Below, in pieces: positions 43,075 through 51,907 of a DNA stretch of 64,000 bases. The position numbers and the translations under genes were made by a program. Below the pieces are notes generated by a model. It did no database searches. It worked only from the letters and a program-made list of their open reading frames with translations, and had not been told where the DNA came from. Every line of letters starts with the position of its first letter. Positions within the stretch are counted from its first letter, which is position 1. The DNA is from an uncultured Oscillospiraceae bacterium (lineage in GTDB: Bacteria > Bacillota > Clostridia > Oscillospirales > Acutalibacteraceae). Where the stretch lies: NCBI GenBank assembly GCA_900549825.1, contig URQB01000011.1, positions 1 through 64,000 of the forward strand. Direction: 5' to 3'.

Positions 43075-44937
43075 TTACATGCCCTGCGCAGAGGGGCGAT
43101 CGAACTGGCTGTTGTACAGCTTTGCATAGAATCCGTCCTTCGCCATCAGCTCGCCGTGGGTGCCCTGCTCCACGATATCGCCGTCCTGCATGCAGAGGAT
43201 GAGGTCCGCGTCGCGGATCGTGGAGAGCCGGTGGGCGATGATAAAGCTCGTGCGCCCTTCCATGAGGTGGTCCATCGCCCTCTGGATCAGCAGCTCCGTG
43301 CGGGTATCAACAGAGCTGGTGGCCTCGTCGAGAATCAGCACTTTCGGATCAGAGAGGATCGCACGCGCGATGGTCAGAAGCTGCTTCTGGCCCTGGGAGA
43401 CATTGCTTGCCTCCTCATTGAGCACCATATCGTAACCGCCGGGCAGCGTCTTGACGAAGTGGTGTACCTGCGCCGCCTTTGCCGCCGCAATGACCTCCTC
43501 GTCGGTGGCGTTGAGGTTGCCGTAGCGGATATTGTCTTTGATGGTGCCGTTGTAGAGCCAGGTGTCCTGCAGCACCATGCCGAAAACCGAACGCAGCTCG
43601 TTGCGGGAGAAATTGCGGATATCGTAGCCGTCGATGAGGATCGCGCCCTCATTGACGTCATAGAAACGCATGAGGAGCTTCACCATAGTGGTCTTGCCCG
43701 CCCCCGTCGGGCCGACGATAGCCACCTTCTGGCCGGGCCGGATGTTGGCGCTGAAATCGTGGATGATGATCTTATCGGGCGAGTAGCCGAATTTGACATG
43801 TGCAAACTGGACGCTTCCCTTGATATGGATGAGAGTATCCGTGTCCGGCGTACCGTCATCCGGATTGATATGGACGACGGCTGGCTCTTCACGTTCCTCC
43901 GGCTCTGCAAGGAATTCGAAAACCCGTTCAGCCGCCGCCGCGGTCTGCTGCAAAACGTTGCTGGAGTTGGCAAGCTGGTTGATCGGCATTGTGAACTGGC
44001 GGACATACTGCATGAACGCCTGAATGTCGCCCACGGTCATCGCACCGTGCGCAGCGCGCCATGCGCCGAGGATGCAAACGGCCACCCAGCCGATATTGCC
44101 GATGAAATTCATCACCGGCATCATGATGCCGGATAAAAACTGCGATTTCCAGGCGGAGGAATACAGGGTGCTGTTGTATTCGTCAAAGGTTTTGATGGCG
44201 GCCTCCTCGCCGTTGAAGGCTTTCATGACCATGTGGCCGCCGTACATCTCCTCCACATGCCCGTTGACATGCCCCAGGTACGCCTGCTGCTGCGCAAAGT
44301 ATTTCTGAGAGCGTTTGACGATTTTCAGAATGAAGAGGAAGGAGAGCGGCAGAATGCAGAGTGCCACGAGCGTGAGCTGCCAGCTGATGGAGAGCATCAT
44401 GACGAGAATACCAATGAAGGTAGCCGCAGAGGTGATGATCTGCGTCACACTCTGGTTGAGCGACTGGCTCAGGGTATCGATATCATTGGTCACGCGGGAG
44501 AGCACCTCGCCGTGCGTGACACGGTCGAAATAGCTTAGGGGCATGCGGTTAATCTTCTGCACAATATCGTTGCGCAGGTTATAGGTGACCTCCATAGTGA
44601 TGCCGGTCATAATCCAGCCCTGACCATAGGAGAAGAACAGGCTCGTCAGATACAGGCTCAGCAGCGTCAGAAGGATGCTTGCGATTGCGCCGAAATCGAT
44701 GCCGGTTCCCGTGCCGGTGATCTTGCCCATAATGCCGTTGAAGAGCTCTGTGGTCGCGTTGCCGAGCACCTTCGGCCCGACGATGGTAAAGACGGTGGAG
44801 GCAACGGCAAAAATTATAACGAGAATCAGGCGGAATTTATAGCGGCCGAGATAATGGAGCAGCTGCTTCATCGTGCCCTTGAAATCCTTGACTTTTGGTT
44901 TCCCATGCGCCATGGCGGCCGGGCCGTGTCCTCTCAT
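43075..44937 (-). CDS. ABC exporter half-transporter, second subunit
   Basis: The 620-residue protein has a six-helix membrane domain and an ATPase domain with Walker A GPTGAGKTT, signature NVSQGQKQLL (Gln in place of the second Gly of LSGGQ) and Walker B VLILDEATSSVDTRTE. It overlaps the stop of the upstream ABC gene by four bases. The two proteins probably form a heterodimer of the BmrCD/LmrCD multidrug type, exporting drugs or other hydrophobic compounds. The operon is divergent from a MarR gene. Confidence 0.88.
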   Translation of the reverse strand: MRGHGPAAMAHGKPKVKDFKGTMKQLLHYLGRYKFRLILVIIFAVASTVFTIVGPKVLGNATTELFNGIMGKITGTGTGIDFGAIASILLTLLSLYLTSLFFSYGQGWIMTGITMEVTYNLRNDIVQKINRMPLSYFDRVTHGEVLSRVTNDIDTLSQSLNQSVTQIITSAATFIGILVMMLSISWQLTLVALCILPLSFLFILKIVKRSQKYFAQQQAYLGHVNGHVEEMYGGHMVMKAFNGEEAAIKTFDEYNSTLYSSAWKSQFLSGIMMPVMNFIGNIGWVAVCILGAWRAAHGAMTVGDIQAFMQYVRQFTMPINQLANSSNVLQQTAAAAERVFEFLAEPEEREEPAVVHINPDDGTPDTDTLIHIKGSVQFAHVKFGYSPDKIIIHDFSANIRPGQKVAIVGPTGAGKTTMVKLLMRFYDVNEGAILIDGYDIRNFSRNELRSVFGMVLQDTWLYNGTIKDNIRYGNLNATDEEVIAAAKAAQVHHFVKTLPGGYDMVLNEEASNVSQGQKQLLTIARAILSDPKVLILDEATSSVDTRTELLIQRAMDHLMEGRTSFIIAHRLSTIRDADLILCMQDGDIVEQGTHGELMAKDGFYAKLYNSQFDRPSAQGM

Positions 44938-47153
44938 TCCAATTCCTCCTTTGACAACTGGGATTGCGCGATCTCGCGGTAAGTCGGGCAGGTTTGCAGA
45001 AGCTCCTGATGCGTCCCCTTGCCGGCGATGCGCCCTTCATCGAGCACGATGATCTGCTGCGCGTTCATAATGGTACTCACGCGCTGCGCGACGATCAATA
45101 CGGTAGAATCGCCGGTGTGTTTCTGCAATGCACGGCGCAGAGCCGCGTCCGTTTTGAAATCAAGGGCGGAGAAGCTGTCATCAAAGATATAGACCGGCGC
45201 CTTTTTGGCGAGCGCCCGCGCAATGGAGAGGCGCTGCTTCTGCCCGCCGGAGACATTGCCGCCGCCCTGCGCGATGGGCGTTTTCATTCCCTCCGGCTTT
45301 TCCCGGATAAATTCCTGCGCCTGGGCGATCTCTGCCGCAAGGGCAAGGTCGTCCTCGCTCGCGCCCGGCGCGCCGTAGCGCAGGTTGGAGTCGATATCGC
45401 CGGAGAAGAGAACGCCCTTTTGTGGAACGTAGCCGATTTTTTCGCGCAGCTCATGCTGTGGGATTTTCCGCACATCTATGCCGTCAAAGAGGAGTTCGCC
45501 CTGCGTTACGTCATAGAAGCGGGGAATGAGGTTGATCAGTGTCGATTTGCCGGAGCCGGTGGATCCGATGAATGCGGTGGTTTCGCCCGGCTTCGCGGTG
45601 AAGGAGATATCGCTGATCACGTCCTCGTCCGCGTTTTCATAGCGGAAGCAGACGTTGCGGAATTCGATCTCCCCGCGCGGATGCGCACCGAGGGATACCG
45701 GCTGCTCCGCGTCACGGACGGAGGGCTCGGTCGCGAGCACTTCGTTGACACGGTTGACGGATACCGCTGCGCGCGGCATGAGGATAAAGGTCATGCAGAT
45801 CATCAAAAACGCCATGACGATTTGTATCGCATATTGCATGAATGCCATCATATCGCCCACCTGCATGGCGGATTGCTCGATCTGATGCCCACCGACCCAG
45901 ACGATCACAAGGGACATCAGGTTCATCAGGAACATCATCGCGGGCATCATGAAGGCGGTGACGCGGTTGACAAACCGGTAATTGCGGGTCAGGTTGCGGT
46001 TGGCGGCCTCAAAACGATCCTCTTCATATTTCTGCGTGCCGAAGGCGCGGATGACCATCATGCCGCTCAGGTGCTCGCGCACGACGAGATTCAGACGGTC
46101 CACCAGCTTCTGAACGAGTTTGAATTTTGGCATGACGATCGCATAGATGATGGCGATAAACCCGACCAGAACCAGGACGCACACAGCGATGATCCAGCTC
46201 ATGGAGGTGCTCTTCGACAGTGCCATCACCACGCCGCCCACGCCGATAATCGGCGCGTACAAAAGCGTGCGGGGCACTATGACGAAGAGAAACTGGATCT
46301 GCGTAATATCGTTCGTCGTCCGCGTGATGAGGGAGGCGGTGGAGAATTGGTCAAACTCCCCATTGGAGAACGAGGCAACCTTCTGGAAAACATCGTGGCG
46401 CATATCGCGGCAGATGCCGGCGGCAAAGCGCGCAGAGCAGAAGGTAACGCCGATGACGGAAAGCACCATGCCGAGCGTCATGAGCAGCATTTTCACGCCC
46501 GTGATCAGAATGTAATTGCGTTCGATCCTGTCTGTATTGACGCCAAGCTCCTGATAGAGCTGTTTGGTCATGACCACGCCCATCTGCGCGCCGATGGAAT
46601 TGTCGGAGCCAGCCGCCGCCTGCTGCGCCTGCTCAAGCAGTTGCCGGGGCATGGCCTGGATCAGAGCGCCCATCGCATAGAGCTTAGACATATCCATTTC
46701 GGCAAGATCGGTCTGATCGGTCGAAATGGCCTGCCCGCTTGCCTTGGCCTGCGCCTGCAGTAGGCCCATCAGCGTTGCCATGCTGCGGCCATAGGCTGCT
46801 GCTGCGGTGGAATCGTCTTCTGCGGTCAGGATTGCGACCGCCTCTGTTTTGAGCAGGGGATAGTCCTCTTCATATTGCTGCGCTTGATGCGAGCCGGGCT
46901 GAATCGTTTTGTAGCTCGCCTCCATCTGCGCTTTGTCCTCTGCCGTCATCAGCGTCTCGAAAAAATCAAGGCCCTTCCGGCTGATTGCCTTGGGCGCCTG
47001 TTCGGAGATGCCGCCCTGCTGGATGCCGACATTGACGATATCGGACATCAGATTCGGCAGATTCAGGTCGCACGCTGCCTGCACAAAGAGCAGAACAACG
47101 CAGATCAGGATGGGCAGCACATAGGGCTTTGCATAGTGCAAAAGCTTTTTCAT
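44934..47153 (-). CDS. ABC exporter half-transporter, first subunit
   Basis: From the ATG at 47153 (AAGGGTGAT ahead) the protein has 739 residues, longer than its partner because of an insertion of about 150 residues between membrane helices 1 and 2, with many Gln and Ala (AQQYEEDYPLLKTEAVA, LEQAQQAAAGSDNS). The ATPase domain has Walker A GSTGSGKST, signature NVSGGQKQRLS and Walker B VYIFDDSFSALDFKTD, where the catalytic Glu after Walker B is Ser, marking a degenerate site. Together with the next gene this fits an asymmetric heterodimeric exporter. Confidence 0.88.
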   Translation of the reverse strand: MKKLLHYAKPYVLPILICVVLLFVQAACDLNLPNLMSDIVNVGIQQGGISEQAPKAISRKGLDFFETLMTAEDKAQMEASYKTIQPGSHQAQQYEEDYPLLKTEAVAILTAEDDSTAAAAYGRSMATLMGLLQAQAKASGQAISTDQTDLAEMDMSKLYAMGALIQAMPRQLLEQAQQAAAGSDNSIGAQMGVVMTKQLYQELGVNTDRIERNYILITGVKMLLMTLGMVLSVIGVTFCSARFAAGICRDMRHDVFQKVASFSNGEFDQFSTASLITRTTNDITQIQFLFVIVPRTLLYAPIIGVGGVVMALSKSTSMSWIIAVCVLVLVGFIAIIYAIVMPKFKLVQKLVDRLNLVVREHLSGMMVIRAFGTQKYEEDRFEAANRNLTRNYRFVNRVTAFMMPAMMFLMNLMSLVIVWVGGHQIEQSAMQVGDMMAFMQYAIQIVMAFLMICMTFILMPRAAVSVNRVNEVLATEPSVRDAEQPVSLGAHPRGEIEFRNVCFRYENADEDVISDISFTAKPGETTAFIGSTGSGKSTLINLIPRFYDVTQGELLFDGIDVRKIPQHELREKIGYVPQKGVLFSGDIDSNLRYGAPGASEDDLALAAEIAQAQEFIREKPEGMKTPIAQGGGNVSGGQKQRLSIARALAKKAPVYIFDDSFSALDFKTDAALRRALQKHTGDSTVLIVAQRVSTIMNAQQIIVLDEGRIAGKGTHQELLQTCPTYREIAQSQLSKEELE

Positions 47154-47215
47154 TCGATCACCCTTTCCTTGCAGCGTACCCTGCACGCTGCCTCCGGGTT
47201 TCCTCCGGATAATAG

Positions 47216-47261
47216 TTAACATGATTAATTGATATTATAGTATCTAAAATTTAAGTGTCAA
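47216..47261 (-). promoter_or_regulatory. ABC exporter promoter with MarR-type operator
   Basis: On the minus strand TTGACA (47261-47256) and TATAAT (47239-47234) are 16 bases apart. A partly palindromic TTAACATGATTAA (47216-47228) lies just downstream of the -10, where a repressor would block transcription. Confidence 0.6.
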
Positions 47262-47344
47262 GACGAAATGGAGCAATTTCAGATTCTTTACAATCCGTTC
47301 ATAATGAAAGCACACCTTTCATTCACTCCCTTCCGCTTTTACAC

Positions 47345-47403
47345 TTGACAAGCGGCTCGCAACGAGATAGACTAAAATTAATTAACAAATGCAATTAATT
47401 TAG
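47345..47403 (+). promoter_or_regulatory. MarR gene promoter with inverted-repeat operator
   Basis: TTGACA (47345-47350) and TAGACT (47368-47373) are 17 bases apart. CTAAAATTAATT (47372-47383) and AATTAATTTAG (47393-47403) form an inverted repeat overlapping the transcription start. Its TTAAT core is shared with the site in front of the ABC operon, so one regulator may control both. Confidence 0.65.
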
Positions 47404-47421
47404 GCGTTGGGGGCGGATTGA

Positions 47422-47901
47422 ATGGAAGAAATGGAATATGAGCTGATTGAGGCCGTGTTTGAGGCAAAGCACAGCCTGCACCGGGTGATCCATTTTGCCA
47501 ATGTTCCACGCGGTACGTTCGCAGCGCTGTTTTTGATCGATCAGATGAACCGGGAGCCGCAGCAGGAGCGGGCTGTGACGGGCGTGACGGTTTCCATGCT
47601 CAGCGAGCGGCTCCACAATTCCCGCCCGGCCGTTACCCGGCTGATCAATGACCTGGAGGAGCAGGGCTACGTCATCAAGCTCACGGCCAAGCAGGACAGG
47701 CGCTTTGTCTACCTGATGCTGACGCCGGATGGGCAGACGGTTTTGTCAGAGGCGAAGCGGACCTTTTTTACTGCGGTGCATCAGATAACACAGCTGCTTG
47801 GAGAAGAAGACTCCCGCGAGCTGCTGCGGCTTTTGCGGCGTATTTCGGCGCTTCGGCCACAACGGAAGGGATCGGATGCCCAGGCAGATGAGATAAGATG
47901 A
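47422..47901 (+). CDS. MarR family transcriptional regulator
   Basis: The 159-residue protein shows a MarR winged helix, with VTVSMLSERLHNSRPAVTRL as the helix-turn-helix and KQDRRFVYLMLT as the wing. It is divergent from the ABC exporter operon, separated by 268 bases with operator-like repeats at both promoters. The likely role is repression of the exporter until a drug-like ligand binds (inference from family and layout). Confidence 0.85.
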   Translation: MEEMEYELIEAVFEAKHSLHRVIHFANVPRGTFAALFLIDQMNREPQQERAVTGVTVSMLSERLHNSRPAVTRLINDLEEQGYVIKLTAKQDRRFVYLMLTPDGQTVLSEAKRTFFTAVHQITQLLGEEDSRELLRLLRRISALRPQRKGSDAQADEIR

Positions 47902-47958
47902 CCGGAAACGTTTTGCCGTGCTTGAAGAGGGTTATAGCGTTTCGGTGGGAAAATGTCA

Positions 47959-47998
47959 AAAAGCCGGGCAGCTCCTTTCACAGAGCTGCCCGGCCGTG
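47959..47998. terminator. Bidirectional terminator between marR and ricT
   Basis: GCCGGGCAGCTC pairs perfectly with GAGCTGCCCGGC; AAAAA on the left side serves the minus-strand ricT gene. Confidence 0.85.
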
Positions 47999-48017
47999 TA
48001 TTTTGCAATGGAAAAGT

Positions 48018-48881
48018 TTATTCCAGCTCCTTCAGCGCCTGCTCCTCTTCCTTTGCCACGCGGATCTGTGTATCCTTTACGATCCGGACCTCTCTGCGGT
48101 GGATGGAAAGTGGGGCGGCGTCCGGCCGCTTGTTGAGCCGGATCTTGAGCATCCCGGTCAGGAGGTTGGTATCGATCACGACGCCGCGGCCCTCCTTGGT
48201 ATCCACGATTGCGCCGTTTTTCGGCGTGACGCGCAAAAGGTGCTCGTAGGCGTTCTGCTCATATTTCAGGCAGCACATCAGCCGGCCGCAGGTACCGCTG
48301 ATCTTGACGGGATTGAGCGAGATGCCCTGCTCCTTTGCCATCTTGATGGAAACGGATTGAAAATCACCCAAAAAGGTGCTGCAGCAAAACGGCCGCCCGC
48401 AAATACCGAGCCCGCCGAGCAGCTTCGATTCATCGCGCACACCGATTTGCCTGAGCTCGATGCGCGTGCGGAATACGCTCGCAAGATCCTTGACCAGCTC
48501 GCGGAAATCGACGCGCCCGTCCGCTGTGAAATAGAACATGATCTTGCTCCGGTCAAACGTGTATTCCACCTCGACGAGCTTCATCTCCAGCTTGTGCGCC
48601 GCAATTTTTTGCAGGCAGATCTGATATGCATCCTTTTCCCTGGCACGGTTTTCCGCTACGATTTTCAAATCCTCCGGCGTGGCGGCGCGAATGATCATTT
48701 TCAGTGGCTTTACGATCTGATCGTCCGGCACCTCGCGGTTATCCATCGCGACCTCGCCGCATTCGATGCCGCGTGCTGTTTCCACAATCACGGGATCGCC
48801 CTTGGAAAAGGGTTTGTCATCCGGGTCGAAGTAATATACCTTTCCAGCGCCCCTAAAGCGGACGCCTACAATTTCAGCCAT
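48018..48881 (-). CDS. ricT: PSP1-domain protein RicT (YaaT)
   Basis: The 287-residue protein has the PSP1 domain, with the cysteine motifs ICGRPFCC and TCGRLMCCLKYEQ expected for RicT. In Bacillus RicT forms an Fe-S containing complex with RicA and RicF that promotes RNA processing by RNase Y and affects sporulation and competence. It lies 34 bases after holB, as in the Bacillus yaaQ-holB-yaaT region. Confidence 0.92.
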   Translation of the reverse strand: MAEIVGVRFRGAGKVYYFDPDDKPFSKGDPVIVETARGIECGEVAMDNREVPDDQIVKPLKMIIRAATPEDLKIVAENRAREKDAYQICLQKIAAHKLEMKLVEVEYTFDRSKIMFYFTADGRVDFRELVKDLASVFRTRIELRQIGVRDESKLLGGLGICGRPFCCSTFLGDFQSVSIKMAKEQGISLNPVKISGTCGRLMCCLKYEQNAYEHLLRVTPKNGAIVDTKEGRGVVIDTNLLTGMLKIRLNKRPDAAPLSIHRREVRIVKDTQIRVAKEEEQALKELE

Positions 48882-48915
48882 ATATTTTTTATTCCTCCGT
48901 TAAATTAATCTATGG

Positions 48916-49797
48916 TTATTTCCCAGCGGCGCGCCTGAGCGTACTGCACAGCCGCGTGATGAGTAAATTTTGATTGGCGTTTCGCAACACGCTGAGTGTC
49001 AGGCTGTCGATCGCGCCGATGACGGCCAGCAGCCGCCTCTGGGTGAGCGTTCCCGCAAGGTAGCCTGCGGTCTCATCAGCCGATTCCATTCCGCAGCTGA
49101 TGCGCACCGCCTCGCGGAAGAGCAGCGTCATGCGCGCAAGGCATGCCGCGGTCAGATCCTTATCCTTTTCGAGCTTCCCTGTCAGGGAAAGCAGGGGGAA
49201 TTCGGACGCGGCGGCGACTGCGCGCGCCATCTGGTCAGAGAGGTCGTTTACCTTCTGCTCCTTTTTGCCCGCTGCGGCCGTGAGCTCCTGCACGGGCGCA
49301 TCCAGCGCAACCGTTGTGACCCGCGAGAGGATGGTGGGCAGCATTTTGGTTTTTGAGTCGCAGGCCAGGAGAAAGATTGCGTAGGAGGGCGGCTCCTCCA
49401 ATACCTTGAGCAGCGCATTCTGCGCCTGTGGCGACATGGACTGGGCATTGAGCAGCAGATAGACCTTATTCTGCGCCTCATTGGGCAGGATGAAAACATC
49501 CTCCCGCACCTCTCGCACCGTTTCAATGTGGAAGGAGCGGGCGGCCTCGCCGCCCTCCGCCTCCAGAATATCCGGATGCGCCTGCGCCGCGGCCTTCTGG
49601 CAGGCCGCGCATTTGCCACACGGGCGTTCGCCGGAGGAGGTGCAGACGAGCGCCTGCGCAATCAGGCGGGCCAGCTTTTTGCGCTCTTCTGCTCCGCCGC
49701 TTTCGATGAGGACGGCGTGCGGAAAACGGCCGGCGTCCAGAAGCTGCGCGACCTGCTGACGGGCCTGCGGGCTTGAGCGAAAAGAACCAAACTTCAT
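48916..49797 (-). CDS. holB: DNA polymerase III delta' subunit
   Basis: The 293-residue protein is a clamp-loader subunit. It has a zinc-binding CGKCAAC region (C-x6-C-x2-C-x2-C with the preceding Cys) at about 54-66, the SMSPQAQNALLKVLEEPP stretch of the RFC box and SRVTT sensor region. The nucleotide site is degenerate, as usual for delta'. The ATG at 49797 has AAAGGGA ahead; upstream in-frame starts lie inside darA. It is co-transcribed with darA and ricT. Confidence 0.9.
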   Translation of the reverse strand: MKFGSFRSSPQARQQVAQLLDAGRFPHAVLIESGGAEERKKLARLIAQALVCTSSGERPCGKCAACQKAAAQAHPDILEAEGGEAARSFHIETVREVREDVFILPNEAQNKVYLLLNAQSMSPQAQNALLKVLEEPPSYAIFLLACDSKTKMLPTILSRVTTVALDAPVQELTAAAGKKEQKVNDLSDQMARAVAAASEFPLLSLTGKLEKDKDLTAACLARMTLLFREAVRISCGMESADETAGYLAGTLTQRRLLAVIGAIDSLTLSVLRNANQNLLITRLCSTLRRAAGK

Positions 49798-49813
49798 AGC
49801 GATCCCTTTTACC

Positions 49814-50137
49814 TCACAGTTTATAGAACTGCGCCACGTCCAGCACAAACACCGTCGCACCGCCAACCGTAATTTCAACAGGGGTGGACATAAGCGGCTC
49901 GTTGATATAGGAGGAGGCCGGCTGGACGAGCTGCGTGCGCTTGCGGCTGAAGCGGCCGATCAGGTCGATCAGCTCTGCAACGCGCTCATCTTCCACGCCG
50001 ATGAGGAGCGTGACGTTCCCTGCCCGCAGAAAGCCGCCCGATGTGGAAAGCTTGGTGGCGCTGAATTCAGCGCGGGTGATCTCCGACAGTACGGTATGGC
50101 TGTCGTCATTGTTGACGATTGCAACGACCAATTTCAT
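49814..50137 (-). CDS. darA: Cyclic-di-AMP receptor DarA (PII-like, YaaQ)
   Basis: The 107-residue protein matches the DarA/PstA family over its length, with KLVVAIVNNDDSHTVLSEI at the start, FSATKLSTSGGFLRAGNVTL and the end VTVGGATVFVLD-like region (EITVGGATVFVLDVAQF). The trimer binds the second messenger cyclic-di-AMP; its downstream role is not fully known. It is the first gene of an operon with holB and ricT, with a promoter inside the end of the upstream decarboxylase gene. Confidence 0.93.
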   Translation of the reverse strand: MKLVVAIVNNDDSHTVLSEITRAEFSATKLSTSGGFLRAGNVTLLIGVEDERVAELIDLIGRFSRKRTQLVQPASSYINEPLMSTPVEITVGGATVFVLDVAQFYKL

Positions 50138-50261
50138 AAATCAACCATCCTTTCACGAAATCGCGGGGATGTTAAAGCTTTGACTGAGGTGCACAACGCC
50201 CCGGCAGGGCGGAAGAAACGCCTTCTGCGGCCGCGGGCCTGCGGGCTCGGGCCCCAATTCC

Positions 50262-50290
50262 ATTATAATGCACCGCGCGTTATTTTACAA
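50262..50290 (-). promoter_or_regulatory. Promoter of the darA-holB-ricT operon
   Basis: On the minus strand TTGTAA (50290-50285) and TATAAT (50267-50262) are 17 bases apart, overlapping the stop codon of the decarboxylase-like gene. Confidence 0.6.
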
Positions 50291-51620
50291 CTTGAATCTC
50301 TAAAATACCAGCTTGCGCCATCAGCCCGGCGCATTCTGAAGTGATACGCTCCCCCGGCATCACGGCCGGAATGGCGGGCGGGCAGGGGCAGGCAGTCTCT
50401 GCCGCGATGCGGCCTGCAGCCTGCCGGATCGGGATGCGTTCCCCTGGCGCAAGGAGCGCCTCGCGGGGCGTTGCCGCAATGGGGGGAGGAACGGGCAGCA
50501 AAGAGGCGGGCGGGAAGGGGTTGCCTCTGGGCATGGTTTCCAATGATTGCCGCAGGCGGGCAAAGTCCTCCTCCGTGTTGAATGGGGAAAGCAGCAGGAT
50601 CAGGAAGGAATCATCTGCGTATTCTGCTTCCATCCCGGCCGTGCGCAGGTGGGCGGCGGCCTGTTTTCCGCTGATCCCTGCGTGCGCCGTGTTCCAGACG
50701 AGATGGAGCGGGTCGCACAGCCCTTCCGGCGGCAGGAAGCCGCGCTCCCGCGCGAACGCGTTGAGGGCGGAGGCGCGAGCGGCCGTTTCCGTATAGGCCT
50801 TTGCTCCCTCTTCCTCCAGCCATGCGCGGCACAGGTCGAGCGAGAGCAGGATCGGGAAGGAGGGGCTCGTGGAGCCGAACAAAGCCATCGCCTCCCGCAC
50901 ATGGGGCAGATAGCGGCCATCGCCAACCTGCAAAAAGGCGCCGCCGGTCAGCACAGGCAGGGTTTTGTGTGCGGAATCGGCGCACATTGCAGCCCCCTGG
51001 GAGAGCGGGTGAAGCTTATGGTCCAGAAAGGAGAGGTGCGCACCATGCGCGTTATCCACAATCACGGGGATGCGGTATGTTTGCACACCCGCGCAAATTG
51101 CCTTCAGGTCGCTCATCACGCCGTAATAGTCCGGCGAGGTAAGATAAACGGCCTTTGCGTCCGGATGCTTTTGCAATGCATCCGCCACATCCTGTGCATG
51201 GATCCGCCCGGCGAGGCCGGGGCCGGCATCCTGCCGGGGCCAGACCCAGACGGGCGTAAGGCCCAGCAGCGCCAGTGCGTTGACGGCGCTGCGGTGGACG
51301 GTGCGGCCCATGACGACCTTGCCGCCCGACGGGGCGGCAAGGCGCAGCATGGCCTGGATGCACAGGGTGCAGCCGCCTGCGGAAAAAAAAGTGCCTTTTG
51401 CCCCAAAGGCCTTTGCAGCTGCCCTTTCCGCCAGCAGGGTGGGGCCCTCCGCATCAAAAAGGCTGCCGGTAGAGGGAAGCTCCGTCACGTCAAAGCCGGG
51501 CACTTTCCCAAGCGGGGCGAGGCAGCCCGCCCTGCCCTTATGCCCAGGCATATGCAGGCTGGCTTTCTCCGTTTGCCGGTGCCGCAGCAGTGCTTCGTAA
51601 AGCGGGGCGTGGATCTCCAT
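50280..51620 (-). CDS. Orn/Lys/Arg decarboxylase family PLP enzyme (YaaO-like)
   Basis: The 446-residue enzyme is a short member of the fold-type I decarboxylases. Visible marks are HMPGHKG near the N-terminus, TFFSAGGCTLCIQAML, the cofactor Asp in VDNAHGAHLSF and the cofactor Lys in SAHKTLP. It lacks the large N-terminal domain of inducible decarboxylases, like Bacillus YaaO and SpeA-type proteins. Substrate (arginine, lysine or other) cannot be told. Its position before darA-holB-ricT matches the Bacillus yaaO region, but tmk is not between them. Confidence 0.85.
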   Translation of the reverse strand: MEIHAPLYEALLRHRQTEKASLHMPGHKGRAGCLAPLGKVPGFDVTELPSTGSLFDAEGPTLLAERAAAKAFGAKGTFFSAGGCTLCIQAMLRLAAPSGGKVVMGRTVHRSAVNALALLGLTPVWVWPRQDAGPGLAGRIHAQDVADALQKHPDAKAVYLTSPDYYGVMSDLKAICAGVQTYRIPVIVDNAHGAHLSFLDHKLHPLSQGAAMCADSAHKTLPVLTGGAFLQVGDGRYLPHVREAMALFGSTSPSFPILLSLDLCRAWLEEEGAKAYTETAARASALNAFARERGFLPPEGLCDPLHLVWNTAHAGISGKQAAAHLRTAGMEAEYADDSFLILLLSPFNTEEDFARLRQSLETMPRGNPFPPASLLPVPPPIAATPREALLAPGERIPIRQAAGRIAAETACPCPPAIPAVMPGERITSECAGLMAQAGILEIQVVK

Positions 51621-51648
51621 ATAAGCTTCCTTCTTTCTGCTATGCTGG

Positions 51649-51759
51649 TCATGATTCTGGATTGCCGTCTGCCCGGCCGGAGAGCAGCTTCAGGTTTCGC
51701 TCGATCACCTTCCTGCGGCGCCAGGCGTCGTCGTCTATCTTGCCAAAGGCCCTCGGCAT
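51649..51759 (-). CDS. Possible 36-residue protein upstream of the decarboxylase
   Basis: The frame MPRAFGKIDDDAWRRRKVIE continues RNLKLLSGRADGNPES and stops 28 bases before the decarboxylase start. Composition is protein-like (charged, helical) but there is no good ribosome site: the frame stays open upstream into inverted-repeat element C, so this may be the tail of a gene cut by that element. Confidence 0.3.
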   Translation of the reverse strand: MPRAFGKIDDDAWRRRKVIERNLKLLSGRADGNPES

Positions 51760-51767
51760 TGCCCTAA

Positions 51768-51897
51768 AACGCCAAAGGACCGCTCCGGCACCCGCAGGGG
51801 CAGGTTTGCAGGGCCACAAGGGCGAAAGGCCGAGAACGCAGGAAACGTGGCCCTGCGGATGCCGGGCGGCGCTGTTTCCCCTTGTTTACCGACGCGA
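51768..51897. repeat. Short inverted-repeat element, copy C (about 130 bp, composite)
   Basis: Read on the minus strand it begins GTCGGTAAACAAGGGGAAAC and CGCCGCCCGGCA, like copies A and B, and continues into AAACCTGCCCCTGCGGGTGC, the core of copy D. It thus joins both types. Its right (minus-strand 3') end is degraded and has no clear TA flank. Confidence 0.6.
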
Positions 51898-51907
51898 AGG
51901 AAACGCT

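Noticed and set aside
44964..46763. Plus-strand open frame of 599 codons opposite the ABC exporter gene
   Set aside because: Antisense shadow rich in His and Asp; the minus strand has complete ABC motifs.
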